Positions 1 to 12,339 of a DNA stretch of 64,000 nt are shown piece by piece. Numbering within the stretch: the stretch's first letter is position 1; every line of letters begins with the position of its first letter. The stretch is taken from contig CM046304.1 of assembly GCA_025267735.1 (NCBI GenBank), forward strand, positions 9,982,001-10,046,000, in the 5' to 3' direction. A program made the position numbers and the translations under genes. The notes under the pieces are model-generated. The model was not told the origin of the DNA, did no database searches, and was given only the letters and a program-made list of their open reading frames with translations. The stretch is from Mactra quadrangularis. Its lineage: Eukaryota; Mollusca; Bivalvia; Venerida; Mactridae.

Positions 1-64
1 GTAAGCTAATGATGCAATTATAGTATCATTAGCTCACGAGTAAAAAAAATAGACCTTTATGCCT

Positions 65-405
65 CAGTCCCATAAAATCGTGGCTTGTTGCGGACCCGTG
101 CGTGCAGACAGCCGTAGGCCGTGGGAAGCCTTGCGTATTAAGGTTTCGGTGCGCACATTGCACAAAACAACACACCCGTACTGAGCCGTAGCTGGAAGAT
201 ATGCAAGTTTAATCCATACTCGGCCACGATTTTGTTCACGATTTGACTTTGAAACTGATACGTGTATCCTGGGCTTATCTCAAGGGCCCTGGTAAAAACG
301 TAACAGTCCGCACGGGTACGCAAGAGTTCGTACGGGTCCTAGCGGAGTTTGATCGCACGGCACCCGTACGGTGCCCTCACGGCTATTTTTATGTTTATGG
401 GACTG
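65..405. mobile_element. Non-autonomous TIR element, about 341 bp
   Basis: A 12-bp perfect terminal inverted repeat, CAGTCCCATAAA at the left and its complement at the right, encloses a body clearly richer in GC than its surroundings. There is no transposase. No clean target-site duplication is visible, so the superfamily is left open. Confidence 0.55.
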
Positions 406-680
406 TAGCTTTACACTGAAATAAACAAATTTTCTGTTTATTATATGCTTCAAACTCGCTTTTTTAAAGTTTAACTATGATATGTCATCAGAACGGCGCA
501 TCCAAACAGTGAAAAATAACAAATGTATTCTTGTTTCAAAACAGTGGAATATCGTTTTTATTTCACCGATAAATCCTGGTATTCCACTGGAAAGCATATA
601 ATAAAAGAGTAATACATACCTCAGTTATTAATTACTGAGAAAGCCAGATATGTAATCGATTTTCGATGTATCAGATCGAA

Positions 681-693
681 TCGTTGCAGCCTA
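681..693 (-). repeat. Isolated hAT-like terminus
   Basis: On the minus strand this reads TAGGCTGCAACGA followed by a GATTCGATC-like stretch. This resembles the common animal hAT end TAGGGCTGCAACGATT, also seen at 13126. No partner end was found, so it is a solo or truncated copy. Confidence 0.35.
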
Positions 694-1023
694 ATACACT
701 TACAAAATCATATTTTATCGTCTTATTCCTTGAAAAAATGAAACTTCAAGCTATTTGGTTTACAGTCCAATTTCGACAAGCGAACAAATAAAAAAAACAT
801 TTTATGGATAACTACTTTATGTGACTATACCACGTATACAAACTCTACTTGAAAAGTGTAAATTATTCACAGAGTGGTCAATCTGCACATACCTAGTCAC
901 AAAGGATACTTTAAGGACTTTTACGATCGCTTTTAATTGTCGATCATGGTACTGGAGATATAAAATATTATGTTACACAAGCTGTATATATATCAAATGT
1001 TTCAATTACATGTGAGTTATATG

Positions 1024-1082
1024 AATCTTAGCTTAGTTTGTAGAGCATCTAACTTGCAAGCAGGAGGTCGCTGATAGATCTA
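1024..1082 (+). repeat. Degenerate tRNA-derived SINE head
   Basis: A box-A-like TAGCTTAGTTTGTAGAG, then AACTTGCAAGC and AGGAGGTCGCTG with a decayed box B, follow the order of a tRNA. The arms do not pair, so this is a relic and not a tRNA gene. Confidence 0.3.
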
Positions 1083-4000
1083 CAGCCTAGCATTGTGTCT
1101 TTATTTTCTGATCATACCCAGTGGGTAAATGCTTCATATGTAAGAAAAACTGTAAACAAACCGCCACGGCTACATCCAAAAATTACTTCGTCATTCCTAT
1201 ATCACTTTTCGCGAAACATGAAAAAAACATAGATAAGCCACGAGGGTATTGTAATATTTTATGAGGAAATAGAACTAAAAGTTTCGAAGAAACATAGAAG
1301 AAATGGACAGAAAGTGACATACTGTAGTGCACTAAAAAGTAAAGATTAATTTGAATGTTTTTGATAACTAGGTTACATAACAATGTCCCCTGAACTATGT
1401 ACTCTCTTCTCATGTACATGTAAACTTGTTTATAGTTAATGGTGTGAGTTCTTTCAAAATAAAAAAAATACATACAGCTTATGCTATATTTCAGTGGAGA
1501 CAATTATTTTATTTGATCTTGTAAAATTAGATTACGTGGTTTGATCACCCACCAGATATTAGATGTACATGTACTTACAAATGGTATATAAGACATATTT
1601 CCAGCTTATCATGGCTGGCAGCGTCTGATTATAATATGATATCTACTTAAAAGGATTGCTTTTTCTACACCATTAAGTACAAAAATCTCTAATTAACTTT
1701 GAAAGCTTGGTTGATGACAATTTAAAGAGTATTTAAATATTGTACGTGTAGATATATCCAAGACAATATAGGATTGTATCAAAACGTATCGATAAAACAT
1801 ATTTTATTACCCAATTTTTTACAAATTGCAGTACATATTTAAATTTCAATAACAATGGTAATTGGGTTGCACCACAAGTTCTCCAAATTAGTTTCGGTTC
1901 TCCCCATTAACATCTTATGAATAATAAAACATAATTTGATAATATGAAACTAGAGATGAATGTGGTAAGAATAAAAATTAGAGAAATTATAAGAGAAAGA
2001 AAATAAGTGGAAGAGATGATGTGTTGATTTTTCGATGGGGATTTGATGGGAATACCTTAGTCATAACGCTTTGTAGTTTTGATATATTTGTGTACTGCAC
2101 ATACAATAGTTTTATTTTCCTCTTGAGTAAGGGAAGTATCACCACATAGTAAAATATTAACATTTAATGGATGAAAAAGCCGACTATCTGTAATCGAATT
2201 ATTTGGTTAACATATTGATTAAATTTAAAGAAAAAGTGTATATTTACTATAGTATATACATATATATTATCTGTGATTGTAATATAAAGTTCAGGGATGT
2301 TTTATTGTGTAACATTAGATATTCTACAAATCAGCATTGTTCTAGGTGACGTCATCAATATAATATAACAACTTGTATGAAGCGTAAAGAGAATGTTTAT
2401 ATTTATTGGCAATAACAACGTTAACAATATCATCAAAGGTAAGCAATTATCATTCAATACTCATCATTGAATTATATACAGACATCGTTAGAATTGGATT
2501 TTTAATCTCATTAAAGCCGTTGAATTAACCTTATAATCGGCCAGCGAGTCTATCAAAGCAATATTAATTACAATCACCTAGCTACATTTCAACAAATTGA
2601 AGTCACCAAGAGATTAGTTAAATGACATTTTCTGTATATCTTTGATTTGTAATGACTAGCTTTATAAATGCAACACAATCCAGACTATCTCACTAAGTGA
2701 TTCAACATTTACTTGAATTCCGTTAAAAGTCATTGGTTCAATTATAATAGGCAATTGGTCGTCACGTGATACATGCAATAACAGAAATAAGAATCTTAAA
2801 ATGTATTGCTACAAAGATTACGATGTATGAAAAGTAAATCAACGTTTTGAGAGTTTAAATCAATGAACTAGACAAGAAGAATATTATGATGTCTATAAAC
2901 ACACCATTAACATTTCGTTGGTCATTGAGCATGTTATGTCAAACTTTGAATCATTTCAACGGTTTCTCTAGAAATCAAGATTTCACAAGGTGGTAACCAA
3001 GCTTTGTACTCGTTTCCAAACAAAAATCACTAGCAAACATGTGTATATTTAGACTTTCGGCGATTTCGCAGAAAGTCTTAAGCTATACCACAAATAACAA
3101 ACTATAGACGAAAATGTCGGACCATTTTAACATGCGGAGTGATACATGAGTCTCCGATTTACTACGCAGTCAATTTCTAGGCGATAAAAGTAGTTCCGTC
3201 ATCTGTCTCGTCATTGTTTTACTGATCAGTGGCAGGTGTTCACTTATATTGATAAGCGTGTGGAAGGGGTTTACATTCCATGTTGAAAGATTTATGAAGT
3301 AAGAGCAATAAAATGATTAATATATTGATAGTGTATGTAGCTGTTTAATGTCATGATACTGCGGTCATTCATTGTATTACTTGAAGTTTAAGTTGTTTAA
3401 CAGTATTGTACCATATTTATCATAATTTGTATGCAAAGTGTACACGGGAAAACTTTACTTCAAGATTTTGTTTGGCAAGAAGAGGAAAATAGAATCTTTA
3501 TAATATTTGCCAGTAATACAGGGTAGCTTAAACACTTCGCCCGCATTTTTGCCCTGCTCGATTCGTACTTGAATCTAATGTGTAAGGAGTAATCATTAGT
3601 ATGGATATGTTAGGTTTCAATGTGCACAAAAGTCTTTCTATATTTCAATACTTTGATTTGGCACTACTTTTCCTACGCTAAACAGGAAGTAATTAGGTTT
3701 ATGTAATTATTCATTGTTTCATTAAGTTGGCATAGACTATGAAAACTATACAAAGCCAAACTTTTAATCGTTGCTGTTTTGACTAGATCCATCAAATGAG
3801 ATATTGTATTTATGACGGACATATTCATAAGATTGCCAACTCTATTACCAGTTGTGATATGTTTCTCCAATCCTTGTGATATACTCAATACGATCAGCAT
3901 TTCAATATTGAGAATGGATATTTTTAGACAAATGTATAATGAAAGCTAAGAACTTTTAATGTAGCCATTAAAGAGAGGCCATAAAGATGAAGAATTGCCT

Positions 4001-4263
4001 CACGTCACAGCTTAATATTTTTTATTAAGAGACTAAAAATGACATTAAGATTGCAAATAGTTTTAGAAAATACGTTCATCCTTATATGTTTAACAAGAAA
4101 AATGACAACCTTGCTCCCGTTTATACAATAAATCAAAGCAATGAAAAGACGCTAAACGTAGTAAAAGTTTTGCTGAGGGCCAGTATTAAATATTCACCAC
4201 CATCTCACGGCTACGATGATGTTTTTTGTCACCTTCAATAGTGAATGTCTCTTCTGTGGATAT

Positions 4264-4787
4264 TAGGGCTGTCACGATACGCCGGAACGTATCGCGATAT
4301 ATTGCAATACGCTAGGGCCGTATTGCGATACGTACCACGATATATTGTGGGTTTATAGACTGGTTGTGCATATGCTGTATTCAGCAGAAACATTGCAAAT
4401 CTTACATGCAACTACTTGAATCTAGTCTCACTAAGTCTATACGGTCATTTAGGACTGTGGTATATGTTTTGCATATAAAAAGATGCTTAGATGGAAGAAA
4501 CGATCACCCCCTAGCTGCACATTATCCTAGCAATCAAGAACATATTTTGCGCAAGCTCCGTATAACCAATCGAACGCGCCCCTGTCGGTTTTTCTTGTAA
4601 CTTAAACTTAAATTGAATGAACAATAGAAAAACTGACGTTTCGCTCCTTTTATTTCGCAGAGCGAAGATTATTCCAATGAAATAAAAAAAAATATCGCCA
4701 AATACCGGTACGTTAAATTTGTACCGCGGTACGTACGTATTGCCGCAGCTGTGTATTGCAATATACCGGTATATCGTGACAGCCCTA
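4264..4787. mobile_element. hAT-type MITE, copy 1 (524 bp)
   Basis: The terminal inverted repeats start TAGGGCTGTCACGATA and end in the complement. Flanks GTGGATAT and GTAGATAT form an 8-bp target duplication with one mismatch, the hAT signature. Both subterminal regions are filled with near-palindromic TATTGCAATA and ACCGGTA motifs. There is no coding capacity. A related copy lies at 6341-6768. Confidence 0.85.
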
Positions 4788-4879
4788 GTAGATATCATCA
4801 TCACGTTTACATGCCATGATTATACAGTTCTGTTTTCCTAATATATTTGTTATGTCCAAATGATAGCATGAATGATATA

Positions 4880-5128
4880 TATTGTTCGTTTTTTCTCAAC
4901 TGTCAAAACATGAATAATTTCACGGTGAATGCGTTGGTTAAAATTATTGTCGTAATACACCCATGCGTTTCCGAAAGTGTGTATTATGATTGAGTAAAGC
5001 TTCTTATGCCATATGATATGTTTTAGTCAAGATAATTTTAATAACAATTAGGCCGCCAGTACAAAAACAATGCATTCAGTCTCCGTGAAATTATTCAAGC
5101 TTTGACAGTTGAGAAAAAACGAACAATA
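4880..5128. mobile_element. MITE with ~46-bp inverted repeats, TA flanks
   Basis: The left end TATTGTTCGTTTTTTCTCAA continues for about 46 bp and is repeated in inverse orientation at the right end with one or two mismatches. TA dinucleotides flank both sides, fitting a Tc1/mariner-type target. The interior of about 150 bp is non-coding. Confidence 0.75.
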
Positions 5129-5565
5129 CAAGTCGTCCACGTAAACATTGCGTATATAAACATGGCCAGTTTCATTACACACCAATATTTAGGGAGAAAT
5201 TATTTTTACACTTATATAGTTTAGTTAGTTAACACTTAATTTATGAACATATCATTATATATAAAATTACAATGTGTATTTTTATTATTTAAAATAAATG
5301 TTGAAAGTCAAAGTGGTGTGTTTAAATCCGTAAAATGCTGTTCATGCATCAGCTTATTCACCTATTTAGTGGGCAAGTCCAATGTTTAAAGTACAAAAAC
5401 AAGCATGACCTAGAATACGACCTGTATATTATTCGTGTTATATTGTTTATTATACAACGATTGGTCGTTCATGTATTTGTTCTCAACCAGCCAGGTTTAT
5501 TACCTATGTAGATTATTCCTACGCATTATCACTGTGTAGTTGACAGTATATAACTTAAGAACATA

Positions 5566-6172
5566 CAGTGCCATCCAAAATTACTTTTACACTTTTAAAA
5601 AGCTGGTTGTCCATTAACACAATTAGGGACTTTAGTCAGTTATCTTTCCCTGATAAAATCTGAGGCAATCCAATTGGCAAGTAGGTCCTTACAGTTGGAA
5701 TCCTCGGATTTTATCATTGAATTCCTATGTAAGGATGACAAAATATTTCATCTAATATCTTTCTTGTTAATGAAGATATCTACAGAGGTGATGAAATTTA
5801 GATAGTTCTTTGCCCTAAAAATACTTAGCTTGATTTTCAAACAAATTAATTGATTTACAAAAAAGTTATTTAAGATTAACATTGAAAAGTAAGGGTAAAA
5901 TCCGAGTAATCCAACTAATTGGACCTACCTGTTTGAAGAGTATACAAGGTGAAATAACTGACTAAAGTCCCTTATTAAATCTTATTTTAGATGTATTTAT
6001 TTATTGGTAAAGTTATAATAGATCGTAACATTTGAAGAAGAGTAATGATTCTTTATCAATGTTATACATGTACATTTATCTGAATATATGTTTTGATCTA
6101 TCAAGTATTGGTAAAAATTTAAACACAAATAATACATTTTCAAAAGTGTAAAGGTATTTATGGATGGCACTG
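5566..6172. mobile_element. Tc1/mariner-like MITE (607 bp)
   Basis: The element begins CAGTGCCATCCA and ends TGGATGGCACTG, with similarity running about 30 bp inward. TA is present immediately outside each end. A shorter relative, starting CAGAGCCAACCA, occurs at 46576-46715 and 56263-56402. Confidence 0.8.
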
Positions 6173-6340
6173 TATATATCCTTATTTACATCAATATTTA
6201 GTAGCATCTAACAATTTTAGAAATGGAAAATGTTGAAAATAATATATGCATGGTTTCTTTGTCGTAGCTTGGACGAATGAAATCGTAAGTTCCTGGTGAG
6301 TATAAAAACTCGTGTTTTAAACAAAAGAAAGACAAATAAG

Positions 6341-6768
6341 TAGGACTGTCACGATATGCCAAAAGCGTAACGCTATATATTGCAATACGCTAGTTTCGTA
6401 TCGCAATACGTACTACGGTATGTTGTGGGTTTTTAGATTTATTGTGCCTCCGTTGTATTTAACAGTAACATTGCAAATCTTACATGCAGCTACTGATAGA
6501 ATCTAGGCTCTTTAAGGCTATACAGTCATTTAAGATTGTGATATATAGTTTACATATAAAAGATGCTAAGTTTGGAAGAAACAATCATCCCTTAGCTGCA
6601 AAACATCCTAGCAATCAAGCTCCTTGAAGCCATGCTTGTTTCTCAACTTCCTGTCCCGAAGTATTCGAATATCGCCAAATACCGGTACGTTAAATTCGTA
6701 CCGCGGTTCATATTGCTGCAGCTGCGTATTGCAATATACCGGTATAGCGGTATAACGTGGCAGCTCTT
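6341..6768. mobile_element. hAT-type MITE, copy 2 (428 bp)
   Basis: Homologous to 4264-4787, sharing internal stretches such as CATTGCAAATCTTACATGCA and the ACCGGTACGTTAAAT region. It is flanked by a perfect 8-bp duplication, CAAATAAG. About 100 bp of the copy-1 interior is missing. Non-coding. Confidence 0.88.
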
Positions 6769-6776
6769 CAAATAAG

Positions 6777-7939
6777 TATCATCCTATCAGGAGGGCTGTA
6801 TGTGATGATTTATTTACTTGTTCCAAACAATAAGCGCGTACATTTACCACTATATAATAGATTATACATGAACTTTATAAACCAATTGAAATACTAATTA
6901 GGAGCTTCTAATCAAACATTCATTAACAATTTAATAGAGAATGAGTATTTTTGTATTGACTTATCCTGCAGGCAAACGTTTTATACAAGATACGACAATT
7001 AAAACTGAAATGATAGAGACAAAAGTCAGTTGTAGTAGAAGAAAGCTTTACTTTCGTTTGTTTATCTTTCGGACTTTCCAGACTCGCAACTTTTTACGAC
7101 TAAGGCTGAATCTTTCTGAAAACATTTCTTCTCTAAAAGTTTAGAAATCCAAGTGAATTCGATAGCAAACAAAGTTATGAAGTTATATATGTGTTCTTTA
7201 CTAGCCTATCAAAACTTTTTATTATTATTATATACCAAATTTGTATAGCACTCTTTTCATATTGAATATATGTTCAAAAGCGCGTCACAATCATTATGCA
7301 TAATTAGGAAATAAACTTATATATTATATCATGACGATTCTTTGATACTTTCTTCCTTAAACATTCAGTCTATGTTTAACAATTTGTTTGATGATTGTGA
7401 AGCTACAAAACAGTTAGAAATTTTCACCAACAGTTACAACTGATTTTTATCGAACATTTACAGTCAAGTGTCTTATTCTAACTTTAATGAATTACACTCA
7501 GAATTTAACATAGCGATGTAAAACATCATGTATCCAGGGGTGTGTTTTATTTCTGAAATCATGGTTCTGATTGAGCATACAATCTTAATCATGATATTGA
7601 TGATAATAAAACATCTTGATTTAGCTTATTGTTAAATATAACAACTAACATTTCTGTGGCAGAAATGAAAATTCGAGTGCCTGACAGTTCCATGAGTTCC
7701 AAAGCCGATCCGCCGGTCCATCAAAACACCCAAAAGAAAATGATTTCTTGAAAAAATGGGTTTTCTGGCTCACAGTCAATATTTCATCTTCATTCTTTTC
7801 AACCTACTTCACATATTTACAAAATTTAGCAATTTTCATTTTTAATGCGTATCTATAGTTCTTAGGGTTTCTTTGGAGTGCATCGAGAATTTTCGACGGA
7901 ATCTTATAGCGTCAACATGCGGAGGCTCTGCTGTCAGTG
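6777..7939. other. Intergenic, nothing recognised
   Basis: AT-rich. A short open frame at 6941-7144 has no recognisable domain, partner splice signals or family resemblance. Confidence 0.5.
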
Positions 7940-8020
7940 CATTCGGAACAACCTCGGCGATCATCTACGAAGGTATATTATGTTTATCTGCGTAGAAGAT
8001 TGCCGAGGTAGTTCCGAATG
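7940..8020. mobile_element. Foldback MITE, Mutator-like, copy 1 (81 bp)
   Basis: An almost complete palindrome: CATTCGGAACAACCTCGGCG at the left and its complement, slightly diverged, at the right, around a short loop. A perfect 9-bp direct repeat CTGTCAGTG flanks it. This duplication size is typical of Mutator-like elements. A second copy is at 11293-11358. Confidence 0.8.
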
Positions 8021-8190
8021 CTGTCAGTGTCAGATCCGCCATCTTTGATTGTACTTTAATGCTTGGAGCTTGTTTAGTATGATTTGAGAACATGTTCATG
8101 ATTGTATTTAAAAAACGACTGAATCACAGTCATGATCGGTAATCCAGATTCGGATTCGTTTTAAAAAACACATCCCAGGAAAACCTTGTA

Positions 8191-8584
8191 TAGTCCGACA
8201 ATATTAACCTGAGCTTGACCTTTATGCAAGAATATATTAAACTCAGTATTTACTGTCTATTTTTGTCTTCGTTTGTACATCGCGCTTGATCGGAATCTTT
8301 CGGCAAAATACACGTACTGAACAACTAATTTTGTTTTCATAAGAATAAAATCTTTAAAATAAGCCACAATTTTATGGACTTACATGTTTCCTCATGGACG
8401 GATGAGTCCAAAATTTAAAGTACAATAACATGTCACGTTTACAAAAGAGATTTATACTCATAAAGGTGGTTATGAACAAGTGTATGACCGTATACACCAA
8501 TACGGAAACTCACGGTTTAATGTAAGTGAATTGAGTAATTACTATAATAAGGTAGTTCAAGTTTAGGTTAATATTGTCGGACTA
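8191..8584. mobile_element. TIR element with TA flanks (394 bp)
   Basis: The end TAGTCCGACAATATTAACCT is found as its complement at the right end, with similarity extending to about 30 bp (two mismatches). TA occurs outside both ends. The interior carries no transposase. Confidence 0.75.
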
Positions 8585-11292
8585 TATCAATATTTGTATG
8601 ATTGACAAACATAACTCACATCTCTAACAAGTCAAAGTTCTACAACATTTTAAAACATTTCAAGTACTGTAAATTAAAAAAATACGTATACGTATATATA
8701 AGGTGAATAAAAACATTGCTTATTGTATGTGAAAATCTGTCAAAGGGTATTCAGAAATAAATTTTCCAAAAATACCTCTCAATAAGTATGATTTCATTAA
8801 TGCGTTACAAAAGATTGAAAAATAGTGAACAATTCAAAAAAAATTTCTGAACATGATTATCTAAACAATGTGTTTGAAGAGATCAACTGGAACCGATGTT
8901 ATATTTTCTTCTGGATCCTGAACTAAAACTCAGTTTATTTCTTTATGTAGATTTTGTTTCCGCAACATATTTTATGATCATAAGGTGTAAATTAACTGTT
9001 TAATAACATTGACCTGTCATTGTTCAAACAGATGCCATCTGTTTAAGTATATTTAGCTTTGTCACAGTAGAAATATTTTTCTTGTTTACAAGATATTCTA
9101 TGTAAGAAAAGCGAGTTTTGAAGAAAATACTTGAGTGTTATACATATGAGTTATTAAGTCCTTATGTTTTTATATAACGTGGACAACTACGAACGATAGT
9201 TTTATAATAAAATAAAAAGATATTCTCATGTTTCTATGACCCTGATTGTAGCTAAAAGTGTTTTCATTAAATGTCAACACTTTCTTAATTGTATTAAAAT
9301 ACAGTATAGTAATATTGGGTAAGTAACAATATTCTAAAGAATTTTAACTGTTCCCTAAAAATAGTCATAATAAACTTTAAGGACATATCGCTGTATATGA
9401 GTATATGTACGTTATAACAATGGAATGTGCTTAATATTGTACAGACAAAAATATAAGTAAGAAAGAAATGTTTCACTTAAATATTATATCTAATTAACAA
9501 TAGGAATGGTGAAAATCAGTTTCAATTCTGAGTACTTTATGTAGAAATATATTATACATCTACTGTATAAGGTTTCAAGAAATGCGAACATTAACTAAGT
9601 AGTTAAGTAGACAATTTCATCCCATTTTTCTTAAAAAGTTCATATTTTCTTGGAACGTCATTTAATTAGTTCCGTCAGATGCTTTCCTTAAATTAAAAAG
9701 ATTTTTAATGTAATGGAATACACATAACCAATAGTATCTCCGTTGTAGAAATATATTATAATTCTACTAACTTCCCTAATTAACTTACAACACAATAACT
9801 TGTCTTTGGAACTTATTGAACACTGATTTTTTCATTAAAACAAGGTGATTGTAATTACCAATAGACTAATTATGACTCGGAAACGAAATTCCAAAAGCTG
9901 AAAATTAAATGACAGTGTTTTTAAATTACTTCTATAGATTTGCTTTCAGACAAATATTGATATTCGAATATTGCATTCGTAACTGAACTACCCAAGCACA
10001 AATGTGATATCCGCAAATATTAAAAAAAATCATACAAATAAATAGAATAACACAAAGATGAAACGCATAGTTTTAAATTACCCTTTTTCTACTATCAGAT
10101 TAAAGAGCTTGTAGCGCCCATAATTTGCGCGCACCAGTAATAACCGTGCATTCGAATAATGAGAAAATAATGAAAGTATTGTTCTTGTATAATACAGGAA
10201 ATGAAATATGATTAGAAACTAATAGCTTACCTTTATTTTGTTTTATTTCCAACAAAGTCCAAACTGTAGATGCTTGGTTGTTAAAGTTTTTGATTTGCCG
10301 AATATGAAAGCTGAAGAACTCTTTTATATGCAACTTGTCAGTCTTCGGGACTACATGTGAGCAAATACGTTAACACTTTACATTAAGTCATAGCCAATCC
10401 AAACATCCGTTTTATCGATAATACGTTATGAGTGACCAATCAGAGCTCATGACACAAGTGTTTACAAGTATACACGCGTCAATATGATGAAATTATCTAT
10501 AACTACCGTAAGCTTGGTATTTCTTGTCAAAATGGACAAGAATGACGAAAGTCGTGTTTAAACAACAATTTCAAAGATACGATAAAAAGTTGTATGTAGA
10601 TAAGCACATGGCGTCTCATGAGTCAGAAGTCTGTTTTCTGGTGTCTAAAATCTTGTATTCCATTGTCACCCTAGCAACAAAAGTAGAGTTATCGCTTTTA
10701 AAGTGAAAATAACTTAATATTTGATAAAAGCGACGTTTATACTAAGCAAGATGCGAGAAAGGCTTCAAATTAAGAAATGGTAATCTGTAAGTGTGTAAAT
10801 AATAGGAGTTACTGTAATCAGCATTGCCCACGGATTATGACGTCATGGCAACAATGACGGTACAAATGTATTATAAAACGAGTACGTAATTTAGCATTTC
10901 CTTTCAGACATATGTAATATTGTATTTACGTCATGGTGCCAACCTAAAATTTGAAGGAGTTGACTGTTTGGTTTGTAAAACAATAATGATGTTGAAACGC
11001 TAGCCTTGTAAAATGTATATGAAATATATATTGAGTTGAAAATTGAATTTTCAGATATACTGCTTTTTTGTGGTTTACAAAAATCTTTAACCTTGAATAA
11101 TATGTAAAGTTTGTACCTGTCACCTTGTGTGACCACGTTAATGTTAGATAAAACATTAATCGTCAATAACAAAATACTTGTACTTAATTCCCATTGTTTG
11201 TATATCGTGTACTAGTTCTAAGTACATGTATCTTGGAAAACTATCCAGACCAAACCAGTATGTTCATTCGATTAGGCTTGTCATAGTCTCAT
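8585..11292. other. Intergenic, nothing recognised
   Basis: About 2.7 kb of AT-rich DNA. Small open frames on both strands overlap each other and show no domain, low-complexity bias or splice structure that supports coding. Confidence 0.5.
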
Positions 11293-11358
11293 CATTCGGA
11301 ACAACATCGGCGATCATCTACGAAGATATTTATCTGATCGCCGAGGTTGTTCCGAATG
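11293..11358. mobile_element. Foldback MITE, Mutator-like, copy 2 (66 bp)
   Basis: The same palindrome as 7940-8020 with a 15-bp shorter loop. A perfect 10-bp duplication, ATAGTCTCAT, flanks it at 11283-11292 and 11359-11368. Two independent insertions of one tiny element, each with its own duplication, establish it as a mobile family. Confidence 0.85.
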
Positions 11359-11851
11359 ATAGTCTCATGTCAAGAAAATCCACAAGTAGTTACGGTTGAT
11401 GCCGAACATTAGTGAATGAAACCTTTGGTTATTTCCGCAAACTGTTGAACCAGAACAGAGATGTGCTTAAACTTCTAGTATAAATTTATATTTGACATCG
11501 CTTTTAATTCAACTACTTCTAGATCTCAACAATGAGGATTCTGATTATTTTAATTGGTACAAAAACAATAAAAGTTGCATACTGACACACAAAAAAATTT
11601 TATAATATATGAGAGATGTATTATAGTAATGTTTGAGATTTACATCATGTCTAAAACAAGTAAAACGACCACAAGATATTTATTGTATTTAGTTCATGTG
11701 GTTTTAAGTCTACATTCACAAATAGTGTAAATGTTTTATTTGATGTAAGATTGTAGTATAAGCCCGGAAAAAACTTATACATGATTCTGTAAACATCACT
11801 CTTTGATACTCTGTAGAGCCCCAATAAAATGTTGGTATATACTAAAGTATG

Positions 11852-12112
11852 GAGCAGTGGCCCAGTGGTAGGACGTGCGCTTAGGGATCGAGAGGTCCTG
11901 AGTTCGATCCCCACAAGGGGCACTGCTTATTTCCAAGAGAAATTAACTCCAATTGTTCCACTCCTCCAAGGTGTAAATGGGTTCTGTGAGGGTCACCAGC
12001 CTGAAGGTGATTTCAATGACCAGGAGTTATCGTACAAGATTGTAAAGTAGGCTGAACATGTATATGGTAGCAGACTTTAAACCGCACTTTAACTTTTTTA
12101 ACTTTAACTTTT
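11852..12112 (+). mobile_element. Full-length tRNA-derived SINE (261 bp)
   Basis: The head is tRNA-like with box A (TGGCCCAGTGGTAGG) and box B (GAGTTCGATCCCC), so it would use RNA polymerase III. It is followed by a central core containing AAGGTGTAAATGGGT and a 3' end rich in ACTTTAACTTT. A perfect 9-bp duplication, TAAAGTATG, flanks it at 11843-11851 and 12113-12121. The core recurs in a minus-strand copy near 28895-29105. It recalls the conserved central domains of widespread invertebrate SINE superfamilies, but I have not assigned it to a named one. Confidence 0.85.
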
Positions 12113-12262
12113 TAAAGTATGAATGTTTTTTTGGGGTTTTTTTTCTACATGACTTTGTATGTGTTGAAGCATTATATTGGACTGTATAGATTTAATACAA
12201 AACAAAAACTATTACAATTTACCACTTAGATAGATAGAGCAAGTGTATCAAGTATGTATAAG

Positions 12263-12334
12263 GGGGATATAGCTCAGTGGTAGAGCGCTCGCTTCGCATG
12301 TGAGAGGCCCCGGGTTCAATCCCCGGTATCTCCA
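12263..12334 (+). tRNA. tRNA-Ala (anticodon CGC)
   Basis: All arms of a 72-nt tRNA fold. The acceptor GGGGATA pairs with TATCTCC and includes the G3-U70 wobble that identifies alanine tRNAs. The D stem is GCTC/GAGC, the anticodon stem CTCGC/GTGAG with loop TTCGCAT gives anticodon CGC, and the T stem is CCGGG/CCCGG with loop TTCAATC. The discriminator base is A and no intron is present. Boxes A and B are intact and a T run follows at once. No tail or target duplication suggests a retroposed copy, so it is probably functional. Confidence 0.95.
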
Positions 12335-12339
12335 TTTTT
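12335..12339 (+). terminator. RNA polymerase III terminator of the tRNA
   Basis: Five T residues directly follow the discriminator base, the usual polymerase III stop signal. Confidence 0.8.

Larger units (their letters stand above)
406..4263. other. Intergenic, no gene recognised
   Basis: AT-rich sequence. The open frames are short, carry no recognisable domain and are consistent with chance. Only a tRNA-like SINE relic (about 1024-1082) and a hAT-like end (681-693) stand out; both are listed separately. Confidence 0.6.

Noticed and set aside
4364..4804. 78- and 97-codon frames
   Set aside because: Both lie within or across the end of the hAT MITE at 4264-4787 and reflect its sequence, not a gene.
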